64,000 nucleotides of DNA from Sedimentibacter sp. (GCA_018436705.1 JAHDLA010000001.1:1-64000), one strand, 5' to 3'. Shown: positions 35,564 to 46,145, numbered from the stretch's first letter. Notes: a model not told the origin generated them from the sequence alone. A program made the numbers and translations.

Positions 35564-37798
35564 TTACTTAATCATTAGCTCATTGACCTTTTTATCGGTA
35601 ACAATGCTGTATATCTGTATTTCATCGTATGAAAAGCTGTATATATAGTCTCCAATATATATAACTCTTCTTATTTCCGAACCTATATACGAAGAATTTT
35701 CCGACTCATGGCTTATTTTATTTTTCAGCTTGAAGCCGTCATTATCCACATTGTATATATATGCACCGCTAAACTCGGTCTTGTAGTTTGCTCCGCTAAC
35801 AGTAATCGGAAATGCCATCAGTCCCTTGTTCAGTGAAAACATCAGCGCTTTATGATTATACAAAAGCTCAGAATATGTGCCCGCTTTTCCAATTGTTTCC
35901 GTTTGCAATTCAATCGGCTTATTTGCATCCGTAACATCAAACAATGATATTTTTAACCCTTCGTTAACAGTTGCTCCCCCTGAATTTTGTTCTGTATCGT
36001 AACCAAATCCAATAATATGATTCTCGTCCACTATGTGAAGATATGTACTATAACCCGGCACTTTCAGCATTCCCTCCACCACAGGGTTTGCAGAGTCAGA
36101 TGCATTTATAACATAAAGCGGGTCTACCTGCTTAAATGTAACCATGTAGATGCGGTCCCCGGCAAATCTTGTTGAATATATTTTTTCTCCCGGAGCTAAT
36201 CCCTCTAATTTTCCGATAGCATTTAACTTTTCATCCAATATATAAACATTATTTTGAGAAGTGCCCCTCCACATCTCACCTGTGGTAGTAGCTATCCTGA
36301 ACATCCCGTTGTGCTCATCCATGGAAAATTGATTGATAATAGTTCCCGGTACATCTCCCTGCGATACAACATCTATGCTTCCTTTATTTAAGCTGAATTT
36401 GTAAATTACAGTCCCGGAAGTATAAGCCGGATTATATAATTCCTTCTGCTCAATTGAATCATCATAGGAATAATCCGTTATGGCAGCATACATATTGTCT
36501 TTAGATACATAAATGGAATCCGAGCCGCCCAGATACACATCTACATCGGGCTTTGCAGCTTTATCCGACAAATCTATTCCTGCCGTGTACATATACCTTG
36601 CTTCAATATGATTGGGAAAATACTTTATTTCATCATAATCGAATTCATATCTTGAATCAGCCAGCACATCTGTATAATACGGCATAGGTATTTCGACATC
36701 ACTTTTGCTGTACATGTCATATCCGTAATTTATATACTTTGTACTTATTAAATATAATTTGTCTTCTATCATTCTTCCCGACAAATAATTTCCGTCAAAA
36801 AGGTATTCTTTTTCCAGAACAGGCTTTTTGATATTTTCAATATTGTAAACCAACACATTTACTCTGTCTTCATAATACCTATACGGCATCATCAAAGAAT
36901 CTGCTTCCATTGATTTATTATAATTCATTGTACGGAAATAATTGTTCTGACCAATTACAGCCAACTTTCCACCGGCAGCAAATATTTCACTGATGTACGT
37001 GTTTTCAGGTACATTTATTTCTGCCTCAATCTTTGGATTATCAGGATCTGAGTCAATTATCTTCAAACCGCTTTCAGTATTAATATATATGTATCTGCCG
37101 TCATTTTTAATTATATCTCCTTCCTGCACTCCGTCTACCTGATTATTTGTATCTGAACTGTCATCCATTTCCGGAACCATAGGTGTCTGCGCTGCCTCTG
37201 ACTCCTTAGAAGCAGTATTTTCGTTGGTATTTTCCACTGTAGCACCATCTATGGAAACACTTCTTTCAAGACCTATATAACCAAAAAGCCTTGAGTTGTA
37301 CTCAAGCAATGCTAAAAGGTTATCTTTCGATCCCACCGTCAATACAATGCTCCTTGAAATTTCGGACGACGCATTTGTAGTTATGTATATGGAGTTTGAG
37401 TTGCTGTCCCAACTTACCGTATGACCCAAGCTTTCAGTTATAAATCTTAAAGGAACAAATGTCCTGCTGTTTATCATTCTTGTAGGAACATCAATTGTCC
37501 TGACTTCACCGTTGACCATCACTTTATCCTTACCCAAAATCATTTCAATTTCGTTATAATCATCCTTTATTACAGCTTCTGATAAACTTTTATTCCAATC
37601 AACCTTTGCACCAATCTTTTCAAAAACTCCTCTTAGCGGTACCAGCGCTCTGCCATTTTCTATCACAGGGCTGACATCAAATTCCACATATTTGTTATTT
37701 ACATAGACATTAACCTCTGTTGAAGCAAACGCAGAAAAACTGAAGCTGAATATGAAAACAACCATCAGCACTGCTGATTTTCTAAGTATATTTTTCAT
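35564..37798 (-). CDS. Secreted beta-propeller protein with copper-amine-oxidase-type N-terminal domain
   Basis: A 744-residue exported protein. A signal peptide (ends SAFAS) leads into a stalk domain of the copper amine oxidase N-terminal type (PVIENGRALVPLRGVFEKIG and MINSRTFVPLRFITESLGH), common in wall-associated proteins of Clostridia. After an acidic linker comes a beta-propeller of the PF09826 type beginning NNQVDGVQEGDIIKNDGRYI, with blade repeats such as YINTESGLKIIDS. No catalytic residues are evident, and the family has no established function. It is a single-gene unit. Confidence 0.85.
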   Translation of the reverse strand: MKNILRKSAVLMVVFIFSFSFSAFASTEVNVYVNNKYVEFDVSPVIENGRALVPLRGVFEKIGAKVDWNKSLSEAVIKDDYNEIEMILGKDKVMVNGEVRTIDVPTRMINSRTFVPLRFITESLGHTVSWDSNSNSIYITTNASSEISRSIVLTVGSKDNLLALLEYNSRLFGYIGLERSVSIDGATVENTNENTASKESEAAQTPMVPEMDDSSDTNNQVDGVQEGDIIKNDGRYIYINTESGLKIIDSDPDNPKIEAEINVPENTYISEIFAAGGKLAVIGQNNYFRTMNYNKSMEADSLMMPYRYYEDRVNVLVYNIENIKKPVLEKEYLFDGNYLSGRMIEDKLYLISTKYINYGYDMYSKSDVEIPMPYYTDVLADSRYEFDYDEIKYFPNHIEARYMYTAGIDLSDKAAKPDVDVYLGGSDSIYVSKDNMYAAITDYSYDDSIEQKELYNPAYTSGTVIYKFSLNKGSIDVVSQGDVPGTIINQFSMDEHNGMFRIATTTGEMWRGTSQNNVYILDEKLNAIGKLEGLAPGEKIYSTRFAGDRIYMVTFKQVDPLYVINASDSANPVVEGMLKVPGYSTYLHIVDENHIIGFGYDTEQNSGGATVNEGLKISLFDVTDANKPIELQTETIGKAGTYSELLYNHKALMFSLNKGLMAFPITVSGANYKTEFSGAYIYNVDNDGFKLKNKISHESENSSYIGSEIRRVIYIGDYIYSFSYDEIQIYSIVTDKKVNELMIK

Positions 37799-37941
37799 AA
37801 TATCTCCTTTCTATCATTAATTGGTATTTTTACCTTGCTCTATTATATAACTTAGACGCACCGCATTATTATTTGTTCCTGAATTTAGCAAATTTTTGAT
37901 ACCTTTATTAATAGATTCATATATTAAAGCCACACATAAAA

Positions 37942-37984
37942 AAAGGAAGAGCCGTATCCTTTTAGGATTGATGACACTTCCTTT
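37942..37984 (-). terminator. Terminator of the DUF1540 gene
   Basis: AAAGGAAG (37942-37949) pairs with CTTCCTTT (37977-37984) around an inner ATCC/GGAT helix; a long T run follows on the minus strand. Confidence 0.8.
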
Positions 37985-38004
37985 ATACCCTTAATAATTC
38001 TATT

Positions 38005-38313
38005 CTAATCTTTAAATGTACTGCAGCATGTTTCCTCCGAATGCTGTGCATTTTTTCCGTTCACTACCACTCTGGATGCCTCGCATCTCTCATTTGTGTT
38101 GTACACACAGTTTCCTGCCTTGCACATAATATCCGTTTCGCTTTTAGGTTCATGAACGGAACTTCTGACTCCAGGTCTTTGTTCTATAAATGTTTCACAG
38201 CATGTGAGCCTGCTCTCATTAGCTTTTTCTCCGTCTACGTTCAAGTTCGGAGCTGTACACCCTTCTCTTTTGTTAAAATAGCAGTTTGATACCGTACAAA
38301 CAATATGCGCCAT
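38005..38313 (-). CDS. Tandem DUF1540 cysteine-rich protein
   Basis: A 102-residue protein of two DUF1540 repeats. Each has four Cys in a Cx(5-6)C...CC-type arrangement: VCTVSNCYFNKREGCTAP then LTCCETF, and MCKAGNCVYNTNERCEAS then ETCCSTF. Such spacing suggests a small metal-binding fold. The two copies differ enough to show an old duplication. Function unknown; it is often a short single gene in Clostridia. Confidence 0.85.
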   Translation of the reverse strand: MAHIVCTVSNCYFNKREGCTAPNLNVDGEKANESRLTCCETFIEQRPGVRSSVHEPKSETDIMCKAGNCVYNTNERCEASRVVVNGKNAQHSEETCCSTFKD

Positions 38314-38392
38314 GTTTTTTCTCCCTTCAGTTCATTTTTAAAGTAGTCTATCCTTTCTGAACCAAATTATGCATAACTGTACGGTCATAGTT

Positions 38393-39460
38393 TTACGAAA
38401 AATATGCAAGAAGCAAATCAACCATTCTTCCGTAGCTTTTTACTCCGTCCTTCTGGTTGTTGCTTTTCAAATATCCGTCATTTATCTTAGTTGATATTTC
38501 AGCAACCTTGGTTTCATACCTCTTCCAATAATTTGTCGAATATCTTATGTCATTTTTCACCTTTTCCGAGTACATTTCAATTAAATTCGTATATGCATTA
38601 TAATCCTCGCGATAAAGTGCATTCATGCTGTATGACAAGGCAAGCATTGTTCCGCTGTATGCAAAATCATCATAGCCTGAACTCATGCAGGCAAGATAAG
38701 AAATAAAATTAGCTTCGTCCTCCCTCATAAATCCTCTTAAATGTACCAGCTCATGCAGCATCGTAGACGGCAGCTGGTAAGGAGGTACATTTTTATTCAC
38801 ATTTGCCTCAAATGTAAACGGAAAAAACATTCCTGTTATGCGCATGTTTGACATAACATTTGAAAAAGTAACCAGCTTGGGCTGAGGGTAGTTTCCCTCC
38901 AACACCTTGTATTTTTGTGACAGGCTGTCAAATGATATCTTAGCTCTTTCAGCTGTTTCATAATAATTTTCATCAAACAGCTTTGCAGTATTCTGTTCCC
39001 CTGTATCTAGACCTTCCCTTAGATTATTTGCATCTTTTATCAACAGTTTGCAGAGATTTATTAATTCCTCCTCAGACGATTCCTTTATTTCCAAGCCACT
39101 GTAATAAGCAAATTCATACCTGTGGTAATTTATGCCGCAAAACAGCACAAAAGCAAATAAAATTACACTCACCACAAGGACGGTATTCACAAAAAAATTC
39201 TTTAAATGAGACATTGATTTATTTGATGCAGTTCTAAATACAGTAACTGATAAAAAAACAACCCCTGCCGTAATTAATGCTATTATAATAAATTCTGCTA
39301 ATGAAAATTTAATCTTAGATGTAAAAAAAGAAACTGTTTCCGCAAAAAATGGATATATTCTTAATGCGTAAAATTCCGCAAATCCATCATAAAGCCTCGC
39401 ACATGCTGTAAGCATCACCGAAGCGGCAATAAAAATTGTAATAAGGACTTTTTTGTTCAT
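38393..39460 (-). CDS. DUF3810 membrane protein with HExxH-like zinc-peptidase motif
   Basis: A 355-residue protein with an N-terminal hydrophobic segment, two more membrane helices in the first 130 residues and an extracellular or cytoplasmic C-terminal domain. That domain carries STMLHELVHLRGFMREDEAN, an HExxH motif with a following Glu, as in gluzincin-like peptidases; this fits DUF3810. Substrate and activity are not established for the family. It is divergent from glsA across a 149-base gap. Confidence 0.8.
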   Translation of the reverse strand: MNKKVLITIFIAASVMLTACARLYDGFAEFYALRIYPFFAETVSFFTSKIKFSLAEFIIIALITAGVVFLSVTVFRTASNKSMSHLKNFFVNTVLVVSVILFAFVLFCGINYHRYEFAYYSGLEIKESSEEELINLCKLLIKDANNLREGLDTGEQNTAKLFDENYYETAERAKISFDSLSQKYKVLEGNYPQPKLVTFSNVMSNMRITGMFFPFTFEANVNKNVPPYQLPSTMLHELVHLRGFMREDEANFISYLACMSSGYDDFAYSGTMLALSYSMNALYREDYNAYTNLIEMYSEKVKNDIRYSTNYWKRYETKVAEISTKINDGYLKSNNQKDGVKSYGRMVDLLLAYFS

Positions 39461-39609
39461 AACTGCCCCTCCTGTTTAATAAGGTTATTATACCATAAAG
39501 TATTAAAATAATATTAAAAATACATAATTATATTTATCAATGTTTAATTTTCTTGAAATATTTCCCTTTCGGATATATTATTAATGTAAGAATTTTTTTG
39601 GAGGATTAA

Positions 39610-40527
39610 ATGGAGGATATTTTCAGAGATATAATTAAAAATAATATCGGATACACATGGCGAGGAAAAGTTGCCACTTATATTCCTGAACTGGCAAAAG
39701 CAAATCCCGGAGACCTTGGGGTATGTTTGGTTACATTGGACGGACGTGAATATTCCGCGGGAGATTGCAGCAAAAAGTTTACCATGCAGAGTATTTCAAA
39801 GGTTTTGACTCTCATTCTTTCTTTGATGGACAACGGAGAAAAAAAAGTATTTGAAAAAGTTGGTATGGAACCTACAGGAGAAAGTTTCAACTCCATAGTG
39901 GATCTGGAATTAAAAAACATACACAAACCATACAACCCTATGATAAATGCAGGAGCCATAGCAACAACCTCACTTCTTTCAGGAACCTCCGTAGAAGAAA
40001 AAACAGAAAGAATACTGGATTTAGCAAGAAAACTTGCAAATAATCCGGAAATTCAAATAAATAACAGTGTTTATTTGTCTGAGAAACTGACTGGAGACAG
40101 AAATCGTTCAATCGCGTACTTCATGAAAAGCTTTAATATTATAGATGGTTCAGTTGAAGAAATATTAGATGTATATTTCAAGCAATGCTCAATAGAAGTA
40201 AATTGCCGCGATATTGCCAACATGGGCTCTGTGCTGGCTAACGACGGCGTATCTCCAAAAACCGGCAAATCAATAGTTTCTAAGCAAATATGTCGAATAG
40301 CGAAGACTATTATGTCAACATGCGGATTATACGATGCTTCCGGCGAGTTCGCCGTACATATAGGCATTCCGGCAAAATCAGGAGTAGGCGGTGGAATTAT
40401 GGGAGCAGTTCCAAAAAGAATGGGCATTGGTGTATACGGGCCCGCGCTGGACGAGAAAGGAAATTCTATAGCCGGAATTCAAATACTAAAAGAACTTTCA
40501 GAGAAACTTGATTTGCAAATATATTAA
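39610..40527 (+). CDS. glsA: Glutaminase A
   Basis: A 305-residue serine-dependent glutaminase that converts glutamine to glutamate and ammonia. It has the beta-lactamase-like Ser61-x-x-Lys64 pair in KKFTMQSISKVLTL, followed by INAGAIATTSLL, the Tyr-containing IEVNCRDIANMGSVLANDG and KSGVGGGIMGAVPKRMGIGV. GGAGG precedes the ATG. It adds to the amino-acid-fermenting picture of this window. Confidence 0.95.
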   Translation: MEDIFRDIIKNNIGYTWRGKVATYIPELAKANPGDLGVCLVTLDGREYSAGDCSKKFTMQSISKVLTLILSLMDNGEKKVFEKVGMEPTGESFNSIVDLELKNIHKPYNPMINAGAIATTSLLSGTSVEEKTERILDLARKLANNPEIQINNSVYLSEKLTGDRNRSIAYFMKSFNIIDGSVEEILDVYFKQCSIEVNCRDIANMGSVLANDGVSPKTGKSIVSKQICRIAKTIMSTCGLYDASGEFAVHIGIPAKSGVGGGIMGAVPKRMGIGVYGPALDEKGNSIAGIQILKELSEKLDLQIY

Positions 40528-40532
40528 AAGAA

Positions 40533-40566
40533 CAGAGCGCCCTCATTTATAATTGAGGACGCTCTG
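40533..40566. terminator. Bidirectional terminator between glsA and copA
   Basis: CAGAGCG/CGCTCTG with an inner CCTCA/TGAGG helix lies between the convergent genes, with A and T runs on both sides. Confidence 0.85.
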
Positions 40567-40573
40567 AGTAAAA

Positions 40574-43150
40574 TTATTTTACTTCTGTTACATCATAGCC
40601 TGCATCTGTAACTGCTTTAGACAGCACCTCGCTGCTTACTTCTTTTGCCAATATCACATGGGCTTTCTTTTCTGCCAGGTTAACTTCTGCGCTTTCAACT
40701 CCATCAACTGCTTTCAGAGCCTTTTCAACCGCAGCCTTGCAATGCCCGCAGCTCATTCCTTCGATTTTCATAACTTTATTCATTTCATTTCCTCCGTTTA
40801 TATTATTTGATTTATCTGATAAGTCTTCATTTATAATTTTTATATCATCATTGTTATCATTTTCAGCTTTTTTGTCAATTTGACCAGACATACTTACCGG
40901 TTTGAAAAATTTAAGTCTCAGAGCATTGGACACAACTGATACAGAACTCATACTCATAGCTCCTGCCGCAAACATAGGATTCAGCTTCCAGCCCAGAAAA
41001 CTGTAGAATACTCCGGCAGCAAGAGGTATGCCTATAGTGTTGTAAATAAATGCCCAGAACAGATTCTGCTTGATATTTCTAATTGTTGCATTGCTTAGTT
41101 GCACCGCAGTTACTGCATCCAATAGGTCACTTCTAATCAGCACTATATCAGCCGACTCTATGGCAACATCAGTTCCGGCTCCTATGGCAACTCCCACATC
41201 TGCTCTTGCCAGTGCAGGTGCATCGTTAATTCCGTCACCAATCATTGCAACCTTTCTTCCCTGCTCCTGTATTTTTCTTATTTCTCTTTCCTTATCCTGG
41301 GGAAGAACTTCTGCTATTGCCCTTGATATTCCAAGCTGCTTTCTGATTGCCTCTGCTGTCTTTTTATTATCTCCGGTAAGCATTACAACCTCTATACCCA
41401 TAGCCTCAAACTCATGGATGGCCTTCATACTTGTAGGCTTAACCACATCAGCTGCAGCGATTATACCCAGCACACTTTCCTCGTCAGCAAAATATAAAGG
41501 AGTTTTTCCCTCGTCAGCCATCTTTGTTCCTGTTTCCACGAAATTATTTTTTATATTTTTTTCGTTTAAAAGCCTTAAATTGCCTATATAATATTTTTTG
41601 TCATTAATCAGTGCCTTAAGCCCCTGCCCCGGAATCGCCTCAAAACCTTCCACTTGATACAGCTCCAGATTCCTTTTTCGCGCTTCTTCAACTACAGCTT
41701 CAGCAAGTGGATGCTCAGAGCTTTTTTCTGCAGACGCGGCAATTTTAAGCATTTCTTCTTCGCTTATACCCTTTACATACAAGTCGGTAACTTTCGGCTT
41801 ACCTTCAGTTATTGTTCCTGTTTTATCCATTACTACCGTCTTGATTTGATGAGCAATTTCAAGCGCTTCTGCGGACTTAATAAGTATTCCGTTTTCTGCT
41901 CCTTTGCCGGTTCCCACCATTATTGCCGTAGGCGTCGCCAGCCCCAAAGCACACGGACATGATATCACGAGAACTGCAATTCCTATGGACAATGCAAATT
42001 CAAATGTTGCTCCCAATATAAGCCATACAATTACCGATATAACCGATATGGAAATTACCACCGGAACAAATATGCTGCTTATTTTATCAGCAAGCTTGGA
42101 TATAGGTGCCTTTGAGGAACTGGCCTCTTCCACAAGCCTTATTATCTGTGACAGTGTAGTATCATCACCAACATTCTGAGCCTCAAACTTAAAATATCCT
42201 GATTTATTTATACTGGCTCCTACAACATTGTCTCCCACCTTTTTTTCAACCGGTATGCTTTCACCGGTAAGCATAGACTGGTCCAATGAAGAGCTTCCGG
42301 AAATTATCACTCCGTCAACAGGCACAGACTGACCCGGTTTTACTATTACAATATCTCCCTTTACTACATCCTCCACGGGGATTTCAGCTTCAATACCATT
42401 TCTCTCCACCAGTGCCGTCTTAGGCGAAAGATCCATAAGTTTCCTTATAGCATCTGATGTTCTTCCTTTAGCCCTGGCTTCAAAAAATTTACCCAGGGTT
42501 ATAAGCGCGAGTATTACTCCTGCCGACTCAAAATATAAGTCCATGGAATACTGCATAACCATATCCGTATTCATATGGCCTAATCCATATCCTATTTTAT
42601 ATATGGCAAATATTCCATATCCTACTGCCGCCGTCGTACCCAAAGCTATTAGTGAATCCATGTTAGGAGATCCCTTAAACAGAGTTTTAAATCCCACAAC
42701 ATAATATTTTTGGTTAATAATCATAACGGGGGCTGCAAGCAAAAGCTGTGTAAATGCAAATGTTATGGAATTCTCTGTTCCGTGAAATACAGCCGGAAGC
42801 GGCCATCCAAGCATGTGCCCCATAGATATATAAAACAGCGGCACTGCAAACAGAAATGAAATTATCAGCCTTTTCTTCATTTCTCTAAATTCCGCTTCAG
42901 CATCAGGTTTTTTTTCCGCTCTCGTCTGCATCCTTTTTTCAGCAGATGAAGCTCCATAACCTGTATCTTCAACAACCTTTATGATATCCCCTTCCGACAG
43001 CAAAGCTTCATCATACTTAATTGTCATAGAATTACTCAAGAGATTTACATTGGCTTCAATAACTCCCTCTGTTTTATTTATATTTTTTTCTACTCTTGCT
43101 GAACATGCCGAGCATGTCATGCCTGTAACGTTAAATTTCTGTGATTTCAT
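40574..43150 (-). CDS. copA: Copper-exporting P1B-type ATPase with a fused C-terminal CopZ-like domain
   Basis: An 858-residue Cu(I) pump. The N-terminal heavy-metal domain has [14 protein letters not shown]; the membrane core has the ion-site [12 protein letters not shown], phosphorylation loop [11 protein letters not shown], the HP motif [11 protein letters not shown] and [16 protein letters not shown]. Unusually, after the last helices comes an Asn/Asp-rich linker and then a complete second metal domain, [20 protein letters not shown], at the C-terminus. That part is the length and type of a free CopZ chaperone and has its own internal ribosome site (next entry). It follows csoR by 12 bases. 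Confidence 0.95.
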   Translation of the reverse strand: MKSQKFNVTGMTCSACSARVEKNINKTEGVIEANVNLLSNSMTIKYDEALLSEGDIIKVVEDTGYGASSAEKRMQTRAEKKPDAEAEFREMKKRLIISFLFAVPLFYISMGHMLGWPLPAVFHGTENSITFAFTQLLLAAPVMIINQKYYVVGFKTLFKGSPNMDSLIALGTTAAVGYGIFAIYKIGYGLGHMNTDMVMQYSMDLYFESAGVILALITLGKFFEARAKGRTSDAIRKLMDLSPKTALVERNGIEAEIPVEDVVKGDIVIVKPGQSVPVDGVIISGSSSLDQSMLTGESIPVEKKVGDNVVGASINKSGYFKFEAQNVGDDTTLSQIIRLVEEASSSKAPISKLADKISSIFVPVVISISVISVIVWLILGATFEFALSIGIAVLVISCPCALGLATPTAIMVGTGKGAENGILIKSAEALEIAHQIKTVVMDKTGTITEGKPKVTDLYVKGISEEEMLKIAASAEKSSEHPLAEAVVEEARKRNLELYQVEGFEAIPGQGLKALINDKKYYIGNLRLLNEKNIKNNFVETGTKMADEGKTPLYFADEESVLGIIAAADVVKPTSMKAIHEFEAMGIEVVMLTGDNKKTAEAIRKQLGISRAIAEVLPQDKEREIRKIQEQGRKVAMIGDGINDAPALARADVGVAIGAGTDVAIESADIVLIRSDLLDAVTAVQLSNATIRNIKQNLFWAFIYNTIGIPLAAGVFYSFLGWKLNPMFAAGAMSMSSVSVVSNALRLKFFKPVSMSGQIDKKAENDNNDDIKIINEDLSDKSNNINGGNEMNKVMKIEGMSCGHCKAAVEKALKAVDGVESAEVNLAEKKAHVILAKEVSSEVLSKAVTDAGYDVTEVK
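40783..40795 (-). promoter_or_regulatory. Internal ribosome site that could start a free 69-residue CopZ
   Basis: Inside copA, on the minus strand, GGAGG (40791-40795) is followed after seven bases by an in-frame ATG (40781-40783). Initiation there would give a 69-residue protein starting [15 protein letters not shown], the normal size of the copper chaperone CopZ. The signal is as good as those of true starts in this window. Confidence 0.6.
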
Positions 43151-43162
43151 TTATTTCACCTC

Positions 43163-43426
43163 TTATTTTGAGACCTTGTTAATCAATGAAATAATTTCAT
43201 CAATTTTCTCATCCTCACTGCCCTGCTCAAAAGCCTCTTTAACACACATATGCATGTGAGCTTTTAATATTTCATTGTTTGTTTTTTTAAGAATTGAAAT
43301 TACTGCCGCTATTTGGTTGCATATATCCATACAGTATCTATCTTCTTCAACCATCTTGGATATTCCCTCTATCTGCCCGGCAGCTGTCTTTAAAAGACGG
43401 TTAATTGTATTTTTATCAGCTTTCAT
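43163..43426 (-). CDS. csoR: Copper-sensing repressor CsoR
   Basis: An 87-residue helical repressor. The Cu(I) ligands Cys32, His57 and Cys61 have the spacing of Mycobacterium CsoR (Cys36, His61, Cys65). GGAGG stands before the ATG. It is the first gene of the csoR-copA operon and should leave its operator when copper rises. Confidence 0.94.
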   Translation of the reverse strand: MKADKNTINRLLKTAAGQIEGISKMVEEDRYCMDICNQIAAVISILKKTNNEILKAHMHMCVKEAFEQGSEDEKIDEIISLINKVSK

Positions 43427-43440
43427 ACTTCCTCCTTATA

Positions 43441-43501
43441 TACTCCCCCCCCTGTGGGGGTGGTATACCTGAATAATATACTTTTTTTATCATTTTGTCA
43501 A
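43441..43501 (-). promoter_or_regulatory. csoR-copA promoter with CsoR operator
   Basis: On the minus strand TTGACA (43496-43501), a 17-base spacer and TATTAT (43473-43478) form the promoter. Just downstream, GTATACCACCCCCACAGGGG and the Gs that follow to 43441 make the G/C-tract pseudo-palindrome flanked by TATAC that CsoR proteins recognise. Confidence 0.85.
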
Positions 43502-43625
43502 CAGTGTTTTAAAATATTTTTTTGTACAATTATTATAAGCAATTACTTTCATTTTATTTCACACCTTTTAGCTCCATTTTAAGCAAAGCGCGATGACCTT
43601 TAATTGGTATAAATGGTAAAAAAGC

Positions 43626-43654
43626 TTGAATCGATATTAAAAATATTATATAAT
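43626..43654 (+). promoter_or_regulatory. Promoter of tnaA
   Basis: TTGAAT (43626-43631), a 17-base spacer and a perfect TATAAT (43649-43654), giving a leader of about 50 bases before the start codon. Confidence 0.7.
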
Positions 43655-43713
43655 TATTGTGTATACTGACCGCTAGTCGAAAGATAACCGGGGTGTTTTT
43701 GAGGAGGAAAAAT

Positions 43714-45108
43714 ATGAGAATTAAGTACGTTCCTGAGCCATTTAGAATTAAAATGGTTGAAACAATCAAAATGACAACTCCAGAAGAAAGAGCGCAAAAA
43801 ATTAAAGAAGCAAACTACAATCTATTCAACCTCAGAGGAGAGGATGTATACATCGATCTTCTGACAGATTCCGGAACAAATGCAATGAGCTCAAACCAGT
43901 GGGCAGGAATCATGGTTGGTGATGAGGCTTATGCCGGTGCAAAAAGTTACTATCGCCTTATTGAAACTGCCAAGGAAATTTTCGGATACAGCTACATTCA
44001 GCCCGTACATCAAGGCAGAGCTGCGGAAAAGGTTTTATTTCCGACATTGCTAAGCAAAGGACAGTTCGCTGTTTCAAATATGTTTTTCGATACAACTCGT
44101 GCTCATGTTGAACTGGCAGGCGCACGCTGTATTGACTGTGTAGTCAAAGAAGCTAAAGATCCTGAAAAGCGCGCAAAGTTTAAAGGAAATATGGATATTG
44201 AAAAGTTAGAAGAAATCATTAAGGAACACGGTTCTGAAAAAGTTGGTCTCGTTGTTATGACGGTTACTAATAATTCAGCCGGCGGCCAGCCTGTTTCAAT
44301 GCAAAATATGAAAGATGTTGCTTCAATATGCAAAAAATATAATATACCTTTAGATATTGATGCAGCGCGATATGCTGAAAATGCATACTTTATAAAACGT
44401 GATGAAGACGGATATTCAAATAAATCCATAAGAGAAATAGTAAGAGAAATGTTTTCTTATGCTGACATGTTCTCCATGTCATCCAAAAAAGACGGAATTG
44501 TCAACATGGGCGGTATGATCGGCGTAAAAGATGAAAAGAAATTTGAAGATATTATAATGAAAATTAAAGCAAATTGCATCAGCTTTGAGGGATTTATCAC
44601 ATACGGAGGGTTAAACGGCCGTGATTTAGAAGCGCTGGCAATAGGTTTGAACGAAGCTCTTGAGGAAGACTATCTGAAATATCGAATCGGTCAGATGGAA
44701 TACCTGGCAGCGCTGTTAGATGATGCAGGCATTGCCTATCAATCTCCTGTCGGTGGTCACGGAGTTTTCATAGATGCAAAAAAAATGTTGCCACACATAC
44801 CATATTATGAATTCCCCGCTCAGGTACTTGCAATAGAACTATACAAAGAAGCCGGCATAAGATCTTGCGACATAGGTTCTTACATGCTTGGAAACGACCC
44901 CGATACAGGCGAACAGATAAAATCGGATTTTGAATTCACAAGACTTGCAATTCCTCGCAGGGTGTACACTCAGGCACACTTGGATGTTATTGCGGATGCT
45001 CTTATTTCTATTAAAGAAAGATCCGGAGAAATAAAGCGCGGATACAAAATAGTCTGGGAACCTCCTATACTCAGACATTTCCAGGCTCATTTACAGCCTA
45101 TTGAATAA
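43714..45108 (+). CDS. tnaA: Tryptophanase
   Basis: A 464-residue PLP lyase of the tryptophanase/tyrosine phenol-lyase family that splits tryptophan to indole, pyruvate and ammonia. I start at the ATG 43714 behind GAGGAGG. PLP lysine is in [14 protein letters not shown]. Three specificity sites point to tryptophanase and not tyrosine phenol-lyase: Asp in FFDTTRAH (E. coli Asp137; Thr in the phenol-lyase), [16 protein letters not shown] matching the E. coli EIGSFLLGRDP stretch, and His in [11 protein letters not shown] (E. coli His463; Phe in the phenol-lyase). No tnaB permease follows. Confidence 0.9.
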   Translation: MRIKYVPEPFRIKMVETIKMTTPEERAQKIKEANYNLFNLRGEDVYIDLLTDSGTNAMSSNQWAGIMVGDEAYAGAKSYYRLIETAKEIFGYSYIQPVHQGRAAEKVLFPTLLSKGQFAVSNMFFDTTRAHVELAGARCIDCVVKEAKDPEKRAKFKGNMDIEKLEEIIKEHGSEKVGLVVMTVTNNSAGGQPVSMQNMKDVASICKKYNIPLDIDAARYAENAYFIKRDEDGYSNKSIREIVREMFSYADMFSMSSKKDGIVNMGGMIGVKDEKKFEDIIMKIKANCISFEGFITYGGLNGRDLEALAIGLNEALEEDYLKYRIGQMEYLAALLDDAGIAYQSPVGGHGVFIDAKKMLPHIPYYEFPAQVLAIELYKEAGIRSCDIGSYMLGNDPDTGEQIKSDFEFTRLAIPRRVYTQAHLDVIADALISIKERSGEIKRGYKIVWEPPILRHFQAHLQPIE

Positions 45109-45149
45109 AAATTTTCATTGTAATGCAGTAATTTGATAGATATACGGTT

Positions 45150-45184
45150 ATGCCGCATTGATGGCTTTGTCATCAATGCGGCAT
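45150..45184. terminator. Strong terminator between tnaA and the activase gene
   Basis: A perfect 14-bp stem (45150-45163 with 45171-45184) with a 7-base loop and TTTT after it serves tnaA, and probably the convergent glycyl radical operon too. Confidence 0.9.
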
Positions 45185-45231
45185 TTTAAAATATTATGAA
45201 AATTATCATTAAACAGGATATCTTTACTATT

Positions 45232-46137
45232 CTAAGAATAACTTACAACGCTGACTCCCCTGCCCTTTATCTTTTCCTTTAGTTCATTTATCCAATCTTC
45301 AGATGGTTTTTTAAATTCACCGGAGGGCTTCTCAAGACCGAGAGCCTCATACTTTTCATTGCCATAGCTGTGATATGGCAACAGCTCTATCTTGGGATTT
45401 TCAATGTATGATTTAACAAATTCCGCAGTTTTTAAAATATTTTCCGCATCAGCATTTACACCTTCTATAAGAGGAATTCTTACAATAATGTCCGCATTTA
45501 ACTCACCAAATTTTTTTATATTTCTCAGTATTTTTTCATTTCCCCTGCCTGTAAATTTCATATGCTTCTCATTATCCATATGTTTTATATCCACAAAGAT
45601 CGTATCCATTTTTTCCAGTATATCATGAATTTCATCAAACTCAAAATATCCCGAGGTTTCTATTGCCAAATTTATGGCTCTGTCGTACAGACTATTTACC
45701 ATAACTCTCAATACATTATGCTGCATTGTTGCCTCTCCTCCGGAAAATGTAACTCCACCGCCGGAGCGCCTATAAAATATCTCCTGTCTGCCTAGAATGT
45801 TGAGTATATCTTCAGCCGAATACCTCTTTACCAGCTTCCTTCTGCTTCCGGAGGGACAAACGTCAACACATATACCGCAGGATGTGCATTTTTTTCTCTC
45901 TTCCGGAAAGTTTAGGTTAATTCCTATATTTTCGGGACAGTTCACCGTACATTTGCCGCATCCTATACAGCTTCCGCTAATATAAGATATTCTATCTGCT
46001 CGTACCAACGCCTCAGGGTTGGCACACCACTCACAGCTCAGCGGACATCCTGCAAAAAATACTGTTGTCCTTATTCCGTCTCCATCATTAACAGAAAAAT
46101 TTTGAGGCTCCATAAAGTATCCGTATATCTTATCCAT
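45232..46137 (-). CDS. Glycyl-radical-enzyme activating protein (radical SAM)
   Basis: A 301-residue radical SAM protein that uses S-adenosylmethionine to place the radical on the neighbouring enzyme's glycine. Cys31, Cys35 and Cys38 in AGCPLSCEWCANPE bind the SAM cluster. Two ferredoxin-type clusters follow at about residues 57-67 and 83-94 (CIGCGKCTVNCP and CTSCGICVDVCP), as in activases of the decarboxylase and dehydratase types but not of pyruvate formate-lyase. GGAGAG precedes the ATG, eight bases after the enzyme gene. Confidence 0.93.
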   Translation of the reverse strand: MDKIYGYFMEPQNFSVNDGDGIRTTVFFAGCPLSCEWCANPEALVRADRISYISGSCIGCGKCTVNCPENIGINLNFPEERKKCTSCGICVDVCPSGSRRKLVKRYSAEDILNILGRQEIFYRRSGGGVTFSGGEATMQHNVLRVMVNSLYDRAINLAIETSGYFEFDEIHDILEKMDTIFVDIKHMDNEKHMKFTGRGNEKILRNIKKFGELNADIIVRIPLIEGVNADAENILKTAEFVKSYIENPKIELLPYHSYGNEKYEALGLEKPSGEFKKPSEDWINELKEKIKGRGVSVVSYS

Positions 46138-46145
46138 ATTCTCTC

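Noticed and set aside
43554..43769. 71-codon minus-strand frame with a hydrophobic product
   Set aside because: It covers the tnaA promoter and start on the other strand, has no ribosome site and is explained by A/T-rich composition.
43714..45108. Tyrosine phenol-lyase
   Set aside because: Asp in FFDTTRAH, His in LRHFQAH and the DIGSYMLG stretch are tryptophanase-type at positions where the phenol-lyase has Thr, Phe and a different sequence.
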